A DNA stretch of 64,000 nucleotides. Source: Geodermatophilus sabuli (GTDB taxonomy: Bacteria; Actinomycetota; Actinomycetes; Mycobacteriales; Geodermatophilaceae). The notes beneath the pieces were generated by a model, which was not told the origin of the DNA, did no database searches, and was given only the letters and a program-made list of their open reading frames with translations. Numbering within the stretch: the stretch's first letter is position 1; every line of letters begins with the position of its first letter. Of this stretch, positions 16,941 through 25,309 are shown piece after piece. The DNA is taken from contig NZ_OBDO01000005.1 of NCBI RefSeq assembly GCF_900215145.1, positions 186,001 through 250,000 on the forward strand, in the 5' to 3' direction. The position numbers were made by a program, and so were the translations under genes.

Positions 16941-18116
16941 TCAGGAGCCGTCGATCGAGCGGCGGAGGGCCGCGTGCAGTGAGCTCGGTGTGAGCACCCC
17001 CAGGTAGCGGTCGCCGTCGACCACCGCGACCCAGCCGGCGTCGGACTGCAACATCGTCGCCAGCGCCGCCTTCAGCGGGGCACCGACCGGCACCGTGTCC
17101 GCGCCCGAGGTCATCGCCGAGGCCACGGTCCCGGCCCCCGTGGCGCGCGACGCCAGCAGCGACCCGGCCGGCCGCGCCCCGTCCAGGACCACCCCCCAGG
17201 AGGCGCCGGCCCGGTCCAGGAGGGCACCGGCGTCGGCCAGCCCGGCACCGGCGGACAGGACCGGCGGCTGCTCGAGGTCGGCCGCGTCGACGGCGGTCAC
17301 CGCCAGCCGCTTGAGCCCGCGGTCGGCGCCCACGAAGTCGGCCACCCGGTCGTTGGCCGGCCGGCCCAGCAGCTCGGCCGGCGGCGCGAACTGCTCCACC
17401 CGGCCCCCGCTGCTCATCACCGCGATGCGGTCGCCGAGCCGCACCGCCTCCTCGATGTCGTGGGTGACGAACACGATCGTCTTGCGCACCGTCTCCTGCA
17501 GCCGCAGGAACTCCGTCTGCAGTCGCTCGCGCACCACCGGGTCGACGGCGGAGAACGGCTCGTCCATCAGCAGGACGGTGGGGTCGGCGGCCAGCGCCCG
17601 CGCCACCCCGGCCCGTTGCCGCTGCCCGCCGGAGAGCTGGGCGGGGTAGCGGTCGCCGTGGACGGCGGGGTCCAGGCCCACGGTCGCGAGCAGCTCGTCC
17701 ACCCGGTCGCGGATGCGCCTGCGGTCCCAGCCGAGCAGCCGGGGGACGGTGCCGACGTTGGTGCGCACCGTCTGGTGCGGGAACAGGCCGACGCTCTGGA
17801 TGACGTACCCGATGCGGCGCCGAAGCTGGTCGACGTCGACGCGGGTGACGTCCTCGCCGCCGATCAGGATCCGGCCGGTCGAGGGCTCGATGATCCGGTT
17901 GATCATCTTCATCGTCGTCGTCTTGCCGCAGCCCGACGGACCCACCAGCACCGACAGCTCCCCGGCGGCGAAGGTGAGGTCGAGCTCGGCCACGCCGACC
18001 GTGCCGTCGGGGTAGACCTTGCTGACGCTCTCCAGGCGGATCTCCTGGGCGCTGCCGTCGCCGGCGGGGGCACGGCGCGCGTTGGCCGGTGCGGGCGGAG
18101 CGACAGTAGCGTCCAC
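16941..18116 (-). CDS. Osmoprotectant ABC transporter ATP-binding protein (OpuCA/ProV type)
   Basis: Energises uptake of glycine betaine, carnitine, choline or proline betaine. 391 residues: Walker A VGPSGCGKTTT (about 62), the signature LSGGQRQRAGVARALA, Walker B VLLMDEPFSAVDP and the switch His in FVTHDIEEAV. The C-terminal third has CBS-like sequence (TVASAMTSGADTVPVGAPL, then DAGWVAVVDGDRYLGVLTPS), as in OpuCA. The GTG at 18116 has GGGAGG 7 nt upstream. That RBS lies inside the start of the divergent permease gene; the two start codons are 3 nt apart. Confidence 0.92.
   Translation of the reverse strand: MDATVAPPAPANARRAPAGDGSAQEIRLESVSKVYPDGTVGVAELDLTFAAGELSVLVGPSGCGKTTTMKMINRIIEPSTGRILIGGEDVTRVDVDQLRRRIGYVIQSVGLFPHQTVRTNVGTVPRLLGWDRRRIRDRVDELLATVGLDPAVHGDRYPAQLSGGQRQRAGVARALAADPTVLLMDEPFSAVDPVVRERLQTEFLRLQETVRKTIVFVTHDIEEAVRLGDRIAVMSSGGRVEQFAPPAELLGRPANDRVADFVGADRGLKRLAVTAVDAADLEQPPVLSAGAGLADAGALLDRAGASWGVVLDGARPAGSLLASRATGAGTVASAMTSGADTVPVGAPLKAALATMLQSDAGWVAVVDGDRYLGVLTPSSLHAALRRSIDGS
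18107..18112 (+). promoter_or_regulatory. -10 box for leaderless permease gene
   Basis: TAGCGT ends 7 nt before the ATG at 18120 and lies inside the 5' coding end of the opposite-strand ATPase gene. Confidence 0.4.
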
Positions 18117-18119
18117 GAC

Positions 18120-18851
18120 ATGGCCTCCCTGGGTGTGCGCCCCCTGCTGGGCGCGGCGAGCGACCCGGGTGCGCAGGTGCTCGCGGCGGACGGGGCGCCG
18201 AACCCCTGGTTCGACCCGTCGTACGTGACCGACAACTGGCACACCATTGTGGGCCACCTCGGCCAGCACGTCAGGCTCACCGTCGGCGCGGTGCTGCTGG
18301 GGACCCTCCTCGCCCTGCCCCTGGCGCTGCTGGCCCGGCGCACGCGGCTGCTGTCGGGGCCGGTCCTGGGCCTGTCGTCGGTGGTCTACACGATCCCGTC
18401 GCTGGCGATGTTCGCGTTCCTCGCGCCGCTGACCGGGCCGCTGTCGGCCACCACCGTGCTGATCGGGCTGACGCTCTACACGCTGGTCATCCTGGTGCGG
18501 AACTTCCTCGCCGGGCTGCAGGCGGTGCCCGACGACGTCCGCGAGGCCGCCCGCGGCATGGGCTACGGCCCGGCGCGGCTGTTCCTCCGGGTCGACCTGC
18601 CGCTGGCCCTGCCGGCGTTCATGGCCGGGCTGCGGATCGCCACCGTCTCCACCGTCGCGCTGGTCACCGTGGGGGTCATCACCGGCAACGGCGGCCTGGG
18701 GCAGCTGATCGTCGGCGGCTTCAACGCCAACTTCTACCGGGCCGAGATCGTCACCGGCGCCGTCGGCTGCGTGCTCCTGGCGCTGCTCGCCGACGTGCTC
18801 CTGGCCGGCGTGGAGCGGGCGCTGACCCCGTGGACGAGGGCGCGGGCATGA
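18120..18851 (+). CDS. Osmoprotectant ABC transporter permease 1
   Basis: 243 residues, BPD-type inner-membrane permease of the OpuCB/ProW kind. Hydrophobic segments include LTVGAVLLGTLLALPLALLA, VLGLSSVVYTIPSLAMFAFL and TTVLIGLTLYTLVILVRNFL. The EAA coupling loop is DDVREAARGMGYGPARLFLR. The C-terminal GLGQLIVGGFN is typical of the family. It starts head-to-head with the ATPase gene and overlaps the second permease (ATGA). Confidence 0.92.
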   Translation: MASLGVRPLLGAASDPGAQVLAADGAPNPWFDPSYVTDNWHTIVGHLGQHVRLTVGAVLLGTLLALPLALLARRTRLLSGPVLGLSSVVYTIPSLAMFAFLAPLTGPLSATTVLIGLTLYTLVILVRNFLAGLQAVPDDVREAARGMGYGPARLFLRVDLPLALPAFMAGLRIATVSTVALVTVGVITGNGGLGQLIVGGFNANFYRAEIVTGAVGCVLLALLADVLLAGVERALTPWTRARA

Positions 18852-19579
18852 GCGCCGTCGGCGACGCCGTCGTCTACCTCAACGACCCGCTCACCTGGAC
18901 CCGCCGCGGTGGGGTCCTCGACCTGCTCGGGGAGCACCTCGCGATCTCGGCGGCCGCGGTGGTGGCGGCCGCCGCACTCGCGCTCCCGGCCGGCGTCCTG
19001 CTGGGCCGCAGCGGCCGCGGCGCCGGCGGGATCGTCGTCCTGTCCAACGTCAGCCGGGCCGTGCCGACCCTCGCCCTGCTCACCGTCTTCGCCGTCACCC
19101 CGATCGGCTTCAGCGACGCCGCGACGATCGTGGCGCTGGCGGTCTTCGCGGTGCCGCCGATGCTCACCAACACCTTCGTCGGCTTCCGCGAGGTCGACCG
19201 CGACGTCCGCGAGGCGGCCCGCGCGATGGGCATGAGCCGCGGCCAGCTGCTCCGCCGGGTCGAGTTCCCCCTGGCGCTGCCACTGGTCGCGACCGGCGTC
19301 CGGACGGCGGCGGTGCAGGTGGTCGCGACGGCGACCCTGGCGGCGCTGGTCGGCGGGGGAGGGCTGGGACGGATCATCAACCTGGGCTTCGGCCAGCAGG
19401 ACCTCGGCCAGATCATCGCCGGCGCCGTCCTCGTCGCCGCGCTGGCGCTGCTCACCGAGCTGGTGCTGGTGCTGGTGTCCTGGGCGGTGACGCCCGGACC
19501 GCGCCGGCTGCCCCTGCTCGGCGTCCGCGGGGGGCCGGCCGGACAGCCGGAACCGACGGCCTCCGGCGTCCCGCTCTGA
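18848..19579 (+). CDS. Osmoprotectant ABC transporter permease 2
   Basis: Second BPD permease, 243 residues, presumably forming a heterodimer with the preceding one. Spans include AISAAAVVAAAALALPAGVL and VPTLALLTVFAVTPIGFSDA. The EAA loop is RDVREAARAMGMSRGQLLRR, and GGGGLGRIINLGFGQ lies near residue 180. The Pro/Gly-rich tail is probably cytoplasmic. The ATG overlaps the previous stop. Confidence 0.92.
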   Translation: MSAVGDAVVYLNDPLTWTRRGGVLDLLGEHLAISAAAVVAAAALALPAGVLLGRSGRGAGGIVVLSNVSRAVPTLALLTVFAVTPIGFSDAATIVALAVFAVPPMLTNTFVGFREVDRDVREAARAMGMSRGQLLRRVEFPLALPLVATGVRTAAVQVVATATLAALVGGGGLGRIINLGFGQQDLGQIIAGAVLVAALALLTELVLVLVSWAVTPGPRRLPLLGVRGGPAGQPEPTASGVPL

Positions 19580-19734
19580 GCGGTCCGTGGGACCGGTTCG
19601 TAACAACCGGGCAACAGCTGTGCCCGGAGGTTGGCTCCCGGCCCCGGTGCGGAGTTGCATGTCGGGCGCGGGTCTCCTCCCGCCAGACACGCGTCGCGGC
19701 CGGTCGGCCGCACGGGACACAGAAGGCGGGCGAC

Positions 19735-20751
19735 ATGCGCAGGCGTACCCGGGTCCTCCCTCCCCTCGCCCTGGCGGCGGTGCTGCTCACCGCGACCGCC
19801 TGCGGTGAGTCCGGCTCGTCGGGCTCCGACGGTGGTGGCGCGACCGGCGGGACCGCCTCCGGTGAGGCGTGCGCCCCGGTCGCCGGGGAGCAGCTCGTCG
19901 TCCTCGAGGACGACCGCGACCTGCAGAACGCCGACAACGTCGTCCCGGCGGTCAACGCGGCGACCGCCCAGGCCAGCCCGGCGCTGCTCCCGGCGCTGAA
20001 CGCGGTCTCCGCGGCCATGACCACCGAGGACCTCATCGAGCTCAACGCCGCGGTGGACGTCGACCGGCAGAGCGCCGAGGACGTCGCCGCGGGCTGGGTC
20101 GAGGACAGCGGCGTGACCGACGGCCTCGAGCAGGGCAGCGGCGCCGTCACCGTCGGCGGGGCCAACTTCACCGAGTCGACGGTGCTCGCCAACGTCTACG
20201 CCGAGGTCCTGACCGCCGCCGGGTTCGACGCCTCGGTGCGCGAGGTCGGCAACCGCGAGCTGTACCTGCCCGCGCTCATCTCCGGGTCGGAGATCCAGGT
20301 CTTCCCCGAGTACCTCTCGACGGCGACCGAGTTCCTCAACCGCCAGGTCAACGGACCCGACGCCGAGCCGGTGGCCAGCGGCGACGCCCAGGCGACGGCG
20401 ACCGCGCTGCAGCCGCTGGCCGAGCAGGTCGGGCTGGTGTTCGGGGAGCCGTCGCAGGCCGCCGACCAGAACGCCTTCGCCGTCACCCAGGAGTTCGCCG
20501 ACGGCCTCGGCGTCACCACGCTCTCGGAGCTGGCCGACGCCTGCGGCGACGGCTCGCTGGTCCTCGGCGGCCCGGCGGAGTGCCCCGACCGGCCCTTCTG
20601 CCGGCCGGGCCTGGAGGAGACCTACGGGCTGCAGTTCGCCGAGTTCCGCGAGTTGGACGCCGGTGGCCCGCTGACCAAGGCCGCGCTGCAGCAGGGCGAG
20701 GTCTCCATCGGGCTGGTCTTCAGCTCCGACGGGGCGCTGGCCCAGGGCTGA
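19735..20751 (+). CDS. Osmoprotectant-binding lipoprotein, apparently circularly permuted
   Basis: Extracellular substrate-binding protein of the OpuAC/OsmF family; 338 residues. Basic n-region, hydrophobic core and TATAC (Cys23) suggest a lipoprotein. Residues about 51-130 (LVVLEDDRDLQNADNVVPAV ... TTEDLIELNAAVDVD ... DVAAGW) match what is normally the C-terminal segment of the family. Residues about 138-338 (VTVGGANFTEST ... EIQVFPEYLS ... SLVLGGPAEC ... GLEETYGLQFAEF ... GGPLTKAALQQGEVSIGLVF) match the normal N-terminal and middle parts, and the protein ends where the usual C-terminal segment would begin. No residue loss is apparent, so it should fold. It is the last gene of the transporter cluster. 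Confidence 0.88.
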   Translation: MRRRTRVLPPLALAAVLLTATACGESGSSGSDGGGATGGTASGEACAPVAGEQLVVLEDDRDLQNADNVVPAVNAATAQASPALLPALNAVSAAMTTEDLIELNAAVDVDRQSAEDVAAGWVEDSGVTDGLEQGSGAVTVGGANFTESTVLANVYAEVLTAAGFDASVREVGNRELYLPALISGSEIQVFPEYLSTATEFLNRQVNGPDAEPVASGDAQATATALQPLAEQVGLVFGEPSQAADQNAFAVTQEFADGLGVTTLSELADACGDGSLVLGGPAECPDRPFCRPGLEETYGLQFAEFRELDAGGPLTKAALQQGEVSIGLVFSSDGALAQG

Positions 20752-20799
20752 CCGGCGGACGGTCCGTGTCCGCCACGTGATCAGGGGTTCTCGCACCGT

Positions 20800-20805
20800 T
20801 ACCCT
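20800..20805 (+). promoter_or_regulatory. -10 box for the coiled-coil protein gene
   Basis: TACCCT ends 7 nt before the ATG at 20813, pointing to a leaderless transcript. Confidence 0.45.
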
Positions 20806-20812
20806 GGGCCCC

Positions 20813-21988
20813 ATGCGGGACGACGCGCGCACCGGCCGTTCCCGCACCCTCCGGACGGGGTCCCCGGCGCTGCGCGGGCTGGGCCTGGCCACCGGTTTCG
20901 TGCTCGCCGTCGTCGCCACGGTGGTCGTCTTCCTCACCGACGACCCGCAGGTCCTGCGGCTGGCGGTGGTGGGCGCCGCCTGGGCGTTCGTGCTCGCCGC
21001 GCTGTCGGCGCCCCGTCGCGGTGGGGGTGAGGTCGCCGACCGGGGCGAGCTGGCCGCGGTCGAGCGCGAGGCCGCCGAGCGCGAGGCCGAGCTGCGGCTG
21101 GCCTACGAGCTGGAGCTGGAGCGCGAGGTCGCCGCGAGACGGGAGGTCGAGCTGCGGGTCGAGAACGACGTGCGCCGGGAGACCGAGCAGGCGATGCGCA
21201 CCGAGCTGGACGCGCTGCGCGGCGCGCTGGCCCGGGTCGCCGAGCTGCGCCGGGACATGGCTCAGGTGGCCGAGCTCCGCCGTGACATCGCCGCCCTGGG
21301 GGAGCTGCGCGCGGGGCTGTCCCGGCTCGGCGACCTCCGGGGCGACCTGGCCCAGCTGGCCGAGCTGCGGGCCGACGTCGGCCAGCTGCGCACCGAGCTC
21401 TCCGAGCAGCTCTCCGGCGAGATGCTCGTGGAGCGGATCATGCTGCGCACGCAGTCGATCCGCTCCGTCCCCGGGACGACGGAGTCGCCGGCCACCCGCA
21501 CCATCGACGCCGTCGGCTGGTCCCAGCCGGCCGCGACCGCCGCCTTCGCCACGGTCACGCCCCCGCCGCCGCCGCTGGACTGGCTGGCCGAGCGGGAGCT
21601 GGTCGCGCCGGAGGAGATCGACTCCGCCCGGCGGTCCCGGCACGCCGCGGCCGCGGACTCCCCGCAGGTGCCCGCCCACCCACCGGTGGCGGCTGGGGAC
21701 CCCGAGCAGCGCCGGCGGCGGACCGACCAGCCCCACCGCCGGCCGCCGGTGCCCGCGGAGCAACCGACCGAGCTGCGACCGGCCGTCCGCCCGGACCAGC
21801 CGGCCGGCTCCGCGTGGTCGCCGGCGCCCGCCGCACCGGAGGAGCCGGTGCAGGGGACCACCCGGCTGGCGGAGATCCTCGCCGAGAGCGGTACCGCCCC
21901 GTCGTCCGGCGGACGCCGCCGGCGCCGTCACCGGGAGGACGACGACAGCGACGACGTCCTCTCCCGCGTGCTGCGCCGCGACACCTGA
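20813..21988 (+). CDS. Membrane-anchored coiled-coil protein (DUF6779-like)
   Basis: 391 residues. Two N-terminal TM segments (ALRGLGLATGFVLAVVATVV and LRLAVVGAAWAFVLAALSA, about residues 22-60) are followed by a long heptad-rich coil (about 75-205) with repeated AELR units: VAELRRDMAQ, VAELRRDIAALGEL, LAELRADVGQL. A Pro/Arg-rich disordered tail ends in RRRRHREDDDSDDVLSRVL. The order TM, coil, disordered tail is seen in actinobacterial DUF6779 proteins of unknown role. Envelope scaffolding is a guess only. Confidence 0.7.
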   Translation: MRDDARTGRSRTLRTGSPALRGLGLATGFVLAVVATVVVFLTDDPQVLRLAVVGAAWAFVLAALSAPRRGGGEVADRGELAAVEREAAEREAELRLAYELELEREVAARREVELRVENDVRRETEQAMRTELDALRGALARVAELRRDMAQVAELRRDIAALGELRAGLSRLGDLRGDLAQLAELRADVGQLRTELSEQLSGEMLVERIMLRTQSIRSVPGTTESPATRTIDAVGWSQPAATAAFATVTPPPPPLDWLAERELVAPEEIDSARRSRHAAAADSPQVPAHPPVAAGDPEQRRRRTDQPHRRPPVPAEQPTELRPAVRPDQPAGSAWSPAPAAPEEPVQGTTRLAEILAESGTAPSSGGRRRRRHREDDDSDDVLSRVLRRDT

Positions 21989-21991
21989 GGG

Positions 21992-22035
21992 AGGGCCCGT
22001 GCTCCCTCACCGTTCGCAGGCTCACGGCGGGCCCT
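21992..22035. repeat. GRGCSTGCGA-loop hairpin, copy C
   Basis: In the minus-strand sense the loop is GAGCCTGCGA (22014-22023), closed by CCGT/ACGG and an outer AGGGCCCG/CGGGCCCT stem. It lies between the convergent ends of the coiled-coil gene and the SDR gene, so it can terminate both. Confidence 0.65.
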
Positions 22036-22048
22036 GCCCGGGGGGCCT

Positions 22049-22801
22049 TCAGGCCGGGCCGCGGGACAGCGCGCCGCCGTCGAGCACCAGGGTCTGGCCG
22101 GTGACCCAGCCCGCGCCGTCGCCGAGCAGGTAGGCCGCGGCCTCCCCGACGTCGGCCGGCTCGCCGAGGCGGCCCACCGGGTACTGGGCGGCCGCCTCGG
22201 CCTCGCGACCCTCGTAGAGGGCGGTGGCGAAGCGGGTCCTGACCACCGCCGGTGCGACGGCGTTGACCCGCACCTTCGGGCCGAGCTCCACGGCCAGCTG
22301 GGTGACCAGGTTGACCAGCGCGGCCTTGCTCACCCCGTAGGCGCCGATCATCGGTGAGGCCTTGAGCCCGGCCACGGACGCCACCACGAGCACCGAGCCG
22401 CCGTGCTCGGCCATCCACGCCCGCCATGCCTCCTGCACCAGGCCGAGGGTGGAGACGACGTTGGTGTCGAGGATCTTGCGGAACCCGTCCAGCGGGAGGT
22501 CGACCAGCGGGCCGTACAGCGGGTTGATCCCGACGTTGCCGACCAGCATGTCCAGGCTGCCGAAGGTGTCGATCGCGGTGCGCACCGCCGCGGCGCGGTG
22601 CTCGGCGTCCGCGGCGTTGCCGGCGACCGCGACGGCCACGTCGGCGCCGCCGAGCTCGCGCACCGCCTCCTCCAGCGCCTCGGGCTTGCGCGCGGTGACC
22701 ACGACGCGCGCACCCCGCTCGACCAGGCTCTGCGCGATCGCCAGCCCGATGCCCCGGCTGGCCCCGGTCACCAGTGCGGTCCGTCCCTCGAGGGTGCCCA
22801 C
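22049..22801 (-). CDS. SDR-family oxidoreductase
   Basis: 250 residues, classical short-chain dehydrogenase fold. The cofactor motif TGASRGIG lies at about 11-18, with an NADP-favouring Arg in TARKP. NVGI replaces the NAG motif. The catalytic Ser is in VLVVASVAG and Tyr/Lys in YGVSK. The C-terminal GWVTGQTLVLDGG is typical. The substrate is unknown; such proteins are often called 3-oxoacyl-ACP-reductase-like. The GTG at 22801 follows GGAGGAG. The divergent 257-bp gap to the next gene carries a TACGGT box for this strand. Confidence 0.88.
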   Translation of the reverse strand: MGTLEGRTALVTGASRGIGLAIAQSLVERGARVVVTARKPEALEEAVRELGGADVAVAVAGNAADAEHRAAAVRTAIDTFGSLDMLVGNVGINPLYGPLVDLPLDGFRKILDTNVVSTLGLVQEAWRAWMAEHGGSVLVVASVAGLKASPMIGAYGVSKAALVNLVTQLAVELGPKVRVNAVAPAVVRTRFATALYEGREAEAAAQYPVGRLGEPADVGEAAAYLLGDGAGWVTGQTLVLDGGALSRGPA

Positions 22802-23058
22802 GCGTCTCCTCCTGTCGTCGACGAGGTGCCGGCGCACACCGTAGGGCGCTCCCCGAGTGACCCACCGCACAGGGCCCAGGCGTTGCACCGGCCGCGCACC
22901 GGTCCCACACTCGCCTTCGGCGTCCACCCGCGTGACACACCCGGTCGCAGCGGGGACGGCGCCGGCCCGCACCACCGCACGACCCCATGGCCTCCAAGGG
23001 AGGGGGCCGCGACCTGCCAGTCCGGTACCCGCGAGGGACTGGAACGAGAGGTGCACCG

Positions 23059-24009
23059 ATGCCTGCTGCCCGCAGGAGCCCCCGCGCTGCCGGCCTCGTC
23101 CCGGCCGACGCCGCCCCCGCCCGTCTCCGTGTCGGCGTCGTCGGCGCCGGACGTGTCGGCGCCGTCCTGGGCGCCGCGCTCACCGCCGCCGGCCACGACG
23201 TGGTCGCCGCCGCCGGCCTCTCCGCCGCCTCCGCCGAGCGCGCCGCCCGGCTGCTGCCCGGCGTGCCGCTGCTGCCCACCGACGAGGTGGTCACCGCCGC
23301 CGACCTCGTGGTCCTGGCCGTCCCGGACGACACCCTCGCCGGGCTCGTCGCCGGCCTGGCCGAGACCGGCGTCTGGCGGGCCGGCCAGCTGGCCTTCCAC
23401 ACCTCCGGGGCGCACGGGCTGGCGGTGCTCACCCCGGCGGCCCGGGCCGGCGTCCTGCCGCTGGCCCTGCACCCCGCGATGACCTTCAGCGGCGCCGACG
23501 AGGACGCCGACCGGCTGGTCGGTGCCCCCTTCGGCGTCACCAGTGCCCCGGAGCACCGCCCGGTGGCCGAGACGCTGGCCCTCGAGATGGGGGGCGAGCC
23601 GTTCTTCGTCGCCGAGGACGACCGGCGGCTCTACCACGCCGCGCTGGTCACCGGCGCCAACCACCTGGTCACCCTCGTCGCCGAGGCCGCCGACCTGCTG
23701 CGCACCGCCGGGGTCGTCGAGCCCGCCCGCGTGCTCACCCCGCTGCTCACCGCTGCCCTGGACAACGGGCTGCGCCGCGGCGACCGCGGGCTGACCGGAC
23801 CGGTCAGCCGTGGCGACGTCGGCACCGTCCGCGACCACCTGGAGACCCTCACCGAGCGGGCGCCGGGCTCGGTGGCGGCCTACGTCGCCATGGCCCAGCG
23901 CACCACCGAGCGGGCCCTGGCCGCGGGGCGGCTCAAGCGGCACGAGGGGGCGCCGCTGCTGGACCTCCTGGCCGACGCCCGCGACGGCGACCCGGCGGGC
24001 TCCCGGTGA
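23059..24009 (+). CDS. Rossmann-fold DUF2520 protein (possible ketopantoate reductase-like)
   Basis: 316 residues. The N-terminal NAD(P) domain has [20 protein letters not shown] (GxGxxG near residue 30). The C-terminal DUF2520 helical part includes [20 protein letters not shown] and [18 protein letters not shown]. The family sits next to panC in many actinobacteria, and a role in pantoate supply has been suggested from that context. Here its stop overlaps the panC GTG, and no panE is visible. The start ATG at 23059 has GAGAGG 7 nt upstream. The reaction is unproven. Confidence 0.82.
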   Translation: MPAARRSPRAAGLVPADAAPARLRVGVVGAGRVGAVLGAALTAAGHDVVAAAGLSAASAERAARLLPGVPLLPTDEVVTAADLVVLAVPDDTLAGLVAGLAETGVWRAGQLAFHTSGAHGLAVLTPAARAGVLPLALHPAMTFSGADEDADRLVGAPFGVTSAPEHRPVAETLALEMGGEPFFVAEDDRRLYHAALVTGANHLVTLVAEAADLLRTAGVVEPARVLTPLLTAALDNGLRRGDRGLTGPVSRGDVGTVRDHLETLTERAPGSVAAYVAMAQRTTERALAAGRLKRHEGAPLLDLLADARDGDPAGSR

Positions 24010-24059
24010 CCACCCCGCACGTCGTGACCACCCCGCACGTCGTGACCACCCCGTACGTC
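24006..24059 (+). repeat. 18-bp tandem repeat, three copies, at the panC start
   Basis: The unit GTGACCACCCCGCACGTC occurs at 24006-24023 and 24024-24041, and with one change (CGTACGTC) at 24042-24059. Each unit starts with GTG in frame. Confidence 0.9.
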
Positions 24060-24887
24060 GCGGAGACCACGGCCGAGCTGGCCCGGGTCCGGGCGCGGCT
24101 GCCCGGGCCCGTCGCGCTCGTCCCGACCATGGGGGCGCTGCACGAGGGCCACCGGACGCTGGTGCGCGCCGCCCGCGAGCGCGCCGGCAGCGTCGTCGTC
24201 TCCGTCTTCGTCAACCCGACCCAGTTCGGCCCCGGCGAGGACTTCGACCGCTATCCCCGCACCTGGGACGCCGACCTCGCCGCGCTGGCCGAGGAGGGCG
24301 CCGACGTCGTCTTCCACCCGCCGGTCGAGGAGGTCTACCCGACCGGTGCCCTGGGGGTGACGGTCGACCCGGGGCCGCTCGGTGGGGTGCTGGAGGGTGC
24401 GGTCCGGCCCGGCCACTTCGCCGGCGTCCTGACCGTCGTCGCCAAGCTGTTCGGGCTCACCCGGCCCGACCTGGCGTTCTTCGGCGAGAAGGACTACCAG
24501 CAGCTGACCCTCATCCGGGCCATGGCGCGGGAGCTGGCGCTGGGTCTGGAGGTCGTCGGCGTCCCGACCGTCCGGGAGGACGACGGCATGGCGCTGTCCT
24601 CCCGGAACCGCTACCTGAGCCCGGAACAGCGGGCCACCGCCGCCGCGTTGTCCCGGGCGCTGCGCGCCGGTGCCGCGGCCGGTCCGGAGGGTGCCGACGC
24701 CGTCCTCGGCGCCGCCCGCGCGGTGCTGGCCACCGCCCCGGAGCTCGTCCCGGACTACCTCGAGCTCACCGATCCCGACCTCGGCCCGGCGCCCGCCGCC
24801 GGTCCGGCCCGCCTGCTGGTCGCCGCCCGCGCCGGCACCACCCGACTCCTCGACAACACCGCTGTCCGACTGGGGGACCCGTCATGA
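24006..24887 (+). CDS. panC: Pantothenate synthetase (pantoate-beta-alanine ligase)
   Basis: Makes pantothenate from pantoate, beta-alanine and ATP. The 293-residue protein shows [15 protein letters not shown] (HIGH-type motif), [32 protein letters not shown] and [14 protein letters not shown]. The first 18 residues are three copies of VTTP(H/Y)V encoded by an 18-bp tandem repeat whose units each begin with GTG. The true start could therefore be 24006, 24024 or 24042. The outermost GTG overlaps the preceding stop. Confidence 0.96.
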   Translation: MTTPHVVTTPHVVTTPYVAETTAELARVRARLPGPVALVPTMGALHEGHRTLVRAARERAGSVVVSVFVNPTQFGPGEDFDRYPRTWDADLAALAEEGADVVFHPPVEEVYPTGALGVTVDPGPLGGVLEGAVRPGHFAGVLTVVAKLFGLTRPDLAFFGEKDYQQLTLIRAMARELALGLEVVGVPTVREDDGMALSSRNRYLSPEQRATAAALSRALRAGAAAGPEGADAVLGAARAVLATAPELVPDYLELTDPDLGPAPAAGPARLLVAARAGTTRLLDNTAVRLGDPS

Positions 24888-25309
24888 TGCGCACGATGCT
24901 CAAGTCCAAGATCCACCGCGCGACGGTCACCCAGGCCGATCTGCACTACGTGGGCTCGGTGACGATCGACGAGGACCTGCTCGACGCCGCCGACCTGCTG
25001 CCGGGTGAGCAGGTCGCGATCGTCGACATCACCAACGGCGCGCGGCTGGAGACCTACGTCATCCCCGGTGAGCGGGGCAGCGGTGTGATCGGAATCAACG
25101 GCGCGGCCGCGCACCTGGTCCACCCCGGCGACCTGGTCATCATGATCAGCTACGGGATGATGGACGAGACCGAGGCCAAGAGCCACATCCCGAGGGTCGT
25201 GCACGTCGACGGCGCCAACCGCATCGTCGAGCTCGGCGGCGATCCGTCGGCGCCGGTGCCCGGCGCGGCCGAGCAGAGGCGCAGCGACCTCGGCGTCCCG
25301 GTTCGGTGA
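24884..25309 (+). CDS. panD: Aspartate 1-decarboxylase
   Basis: Makes beta-alanine from aspartate; a pyruvoyl enzyme formed by self-cleavage. With the ATG at 24884, the protein reads [15 protein letters not shown] and the cleavage pair Gly24-Ser25 falls in YVGSVTID, exactly as in characterised Pan[20 protein letters not shown] and [18 protein letters not shown] are also typical. 141 residues. It overlaps panC, and its stop overlaps nadB. Confidence 0.97.
   Translation: MMRTMLKSKIHRATVTQADLHYVGSVTIDEDLLDAADLLPGEQVAIVDITNGARLETYVIPGERGSGVIGINGAAAHLVHPGDLVIMISYGMMDETEAKSHIPRVVHVDGANRIVELGGDPSAPVPGAAEQRRSDLGVPVR

Noticed and set aside
19580..19734. c-di-AMP (ydaO) riboswitch upstream of the binding protein
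   Set aside because: It has GTAACAACCGGGCAAC but lacks the conserved GGGGAACC-type core, so the consensus is not met.
18874..20937. Long minus-strand frame across the transporter genes
   Set aside because: It is antisense to well-recognised permease and binding-protein genes, has biased composition and no family. Such shadows are expected at this GC content.
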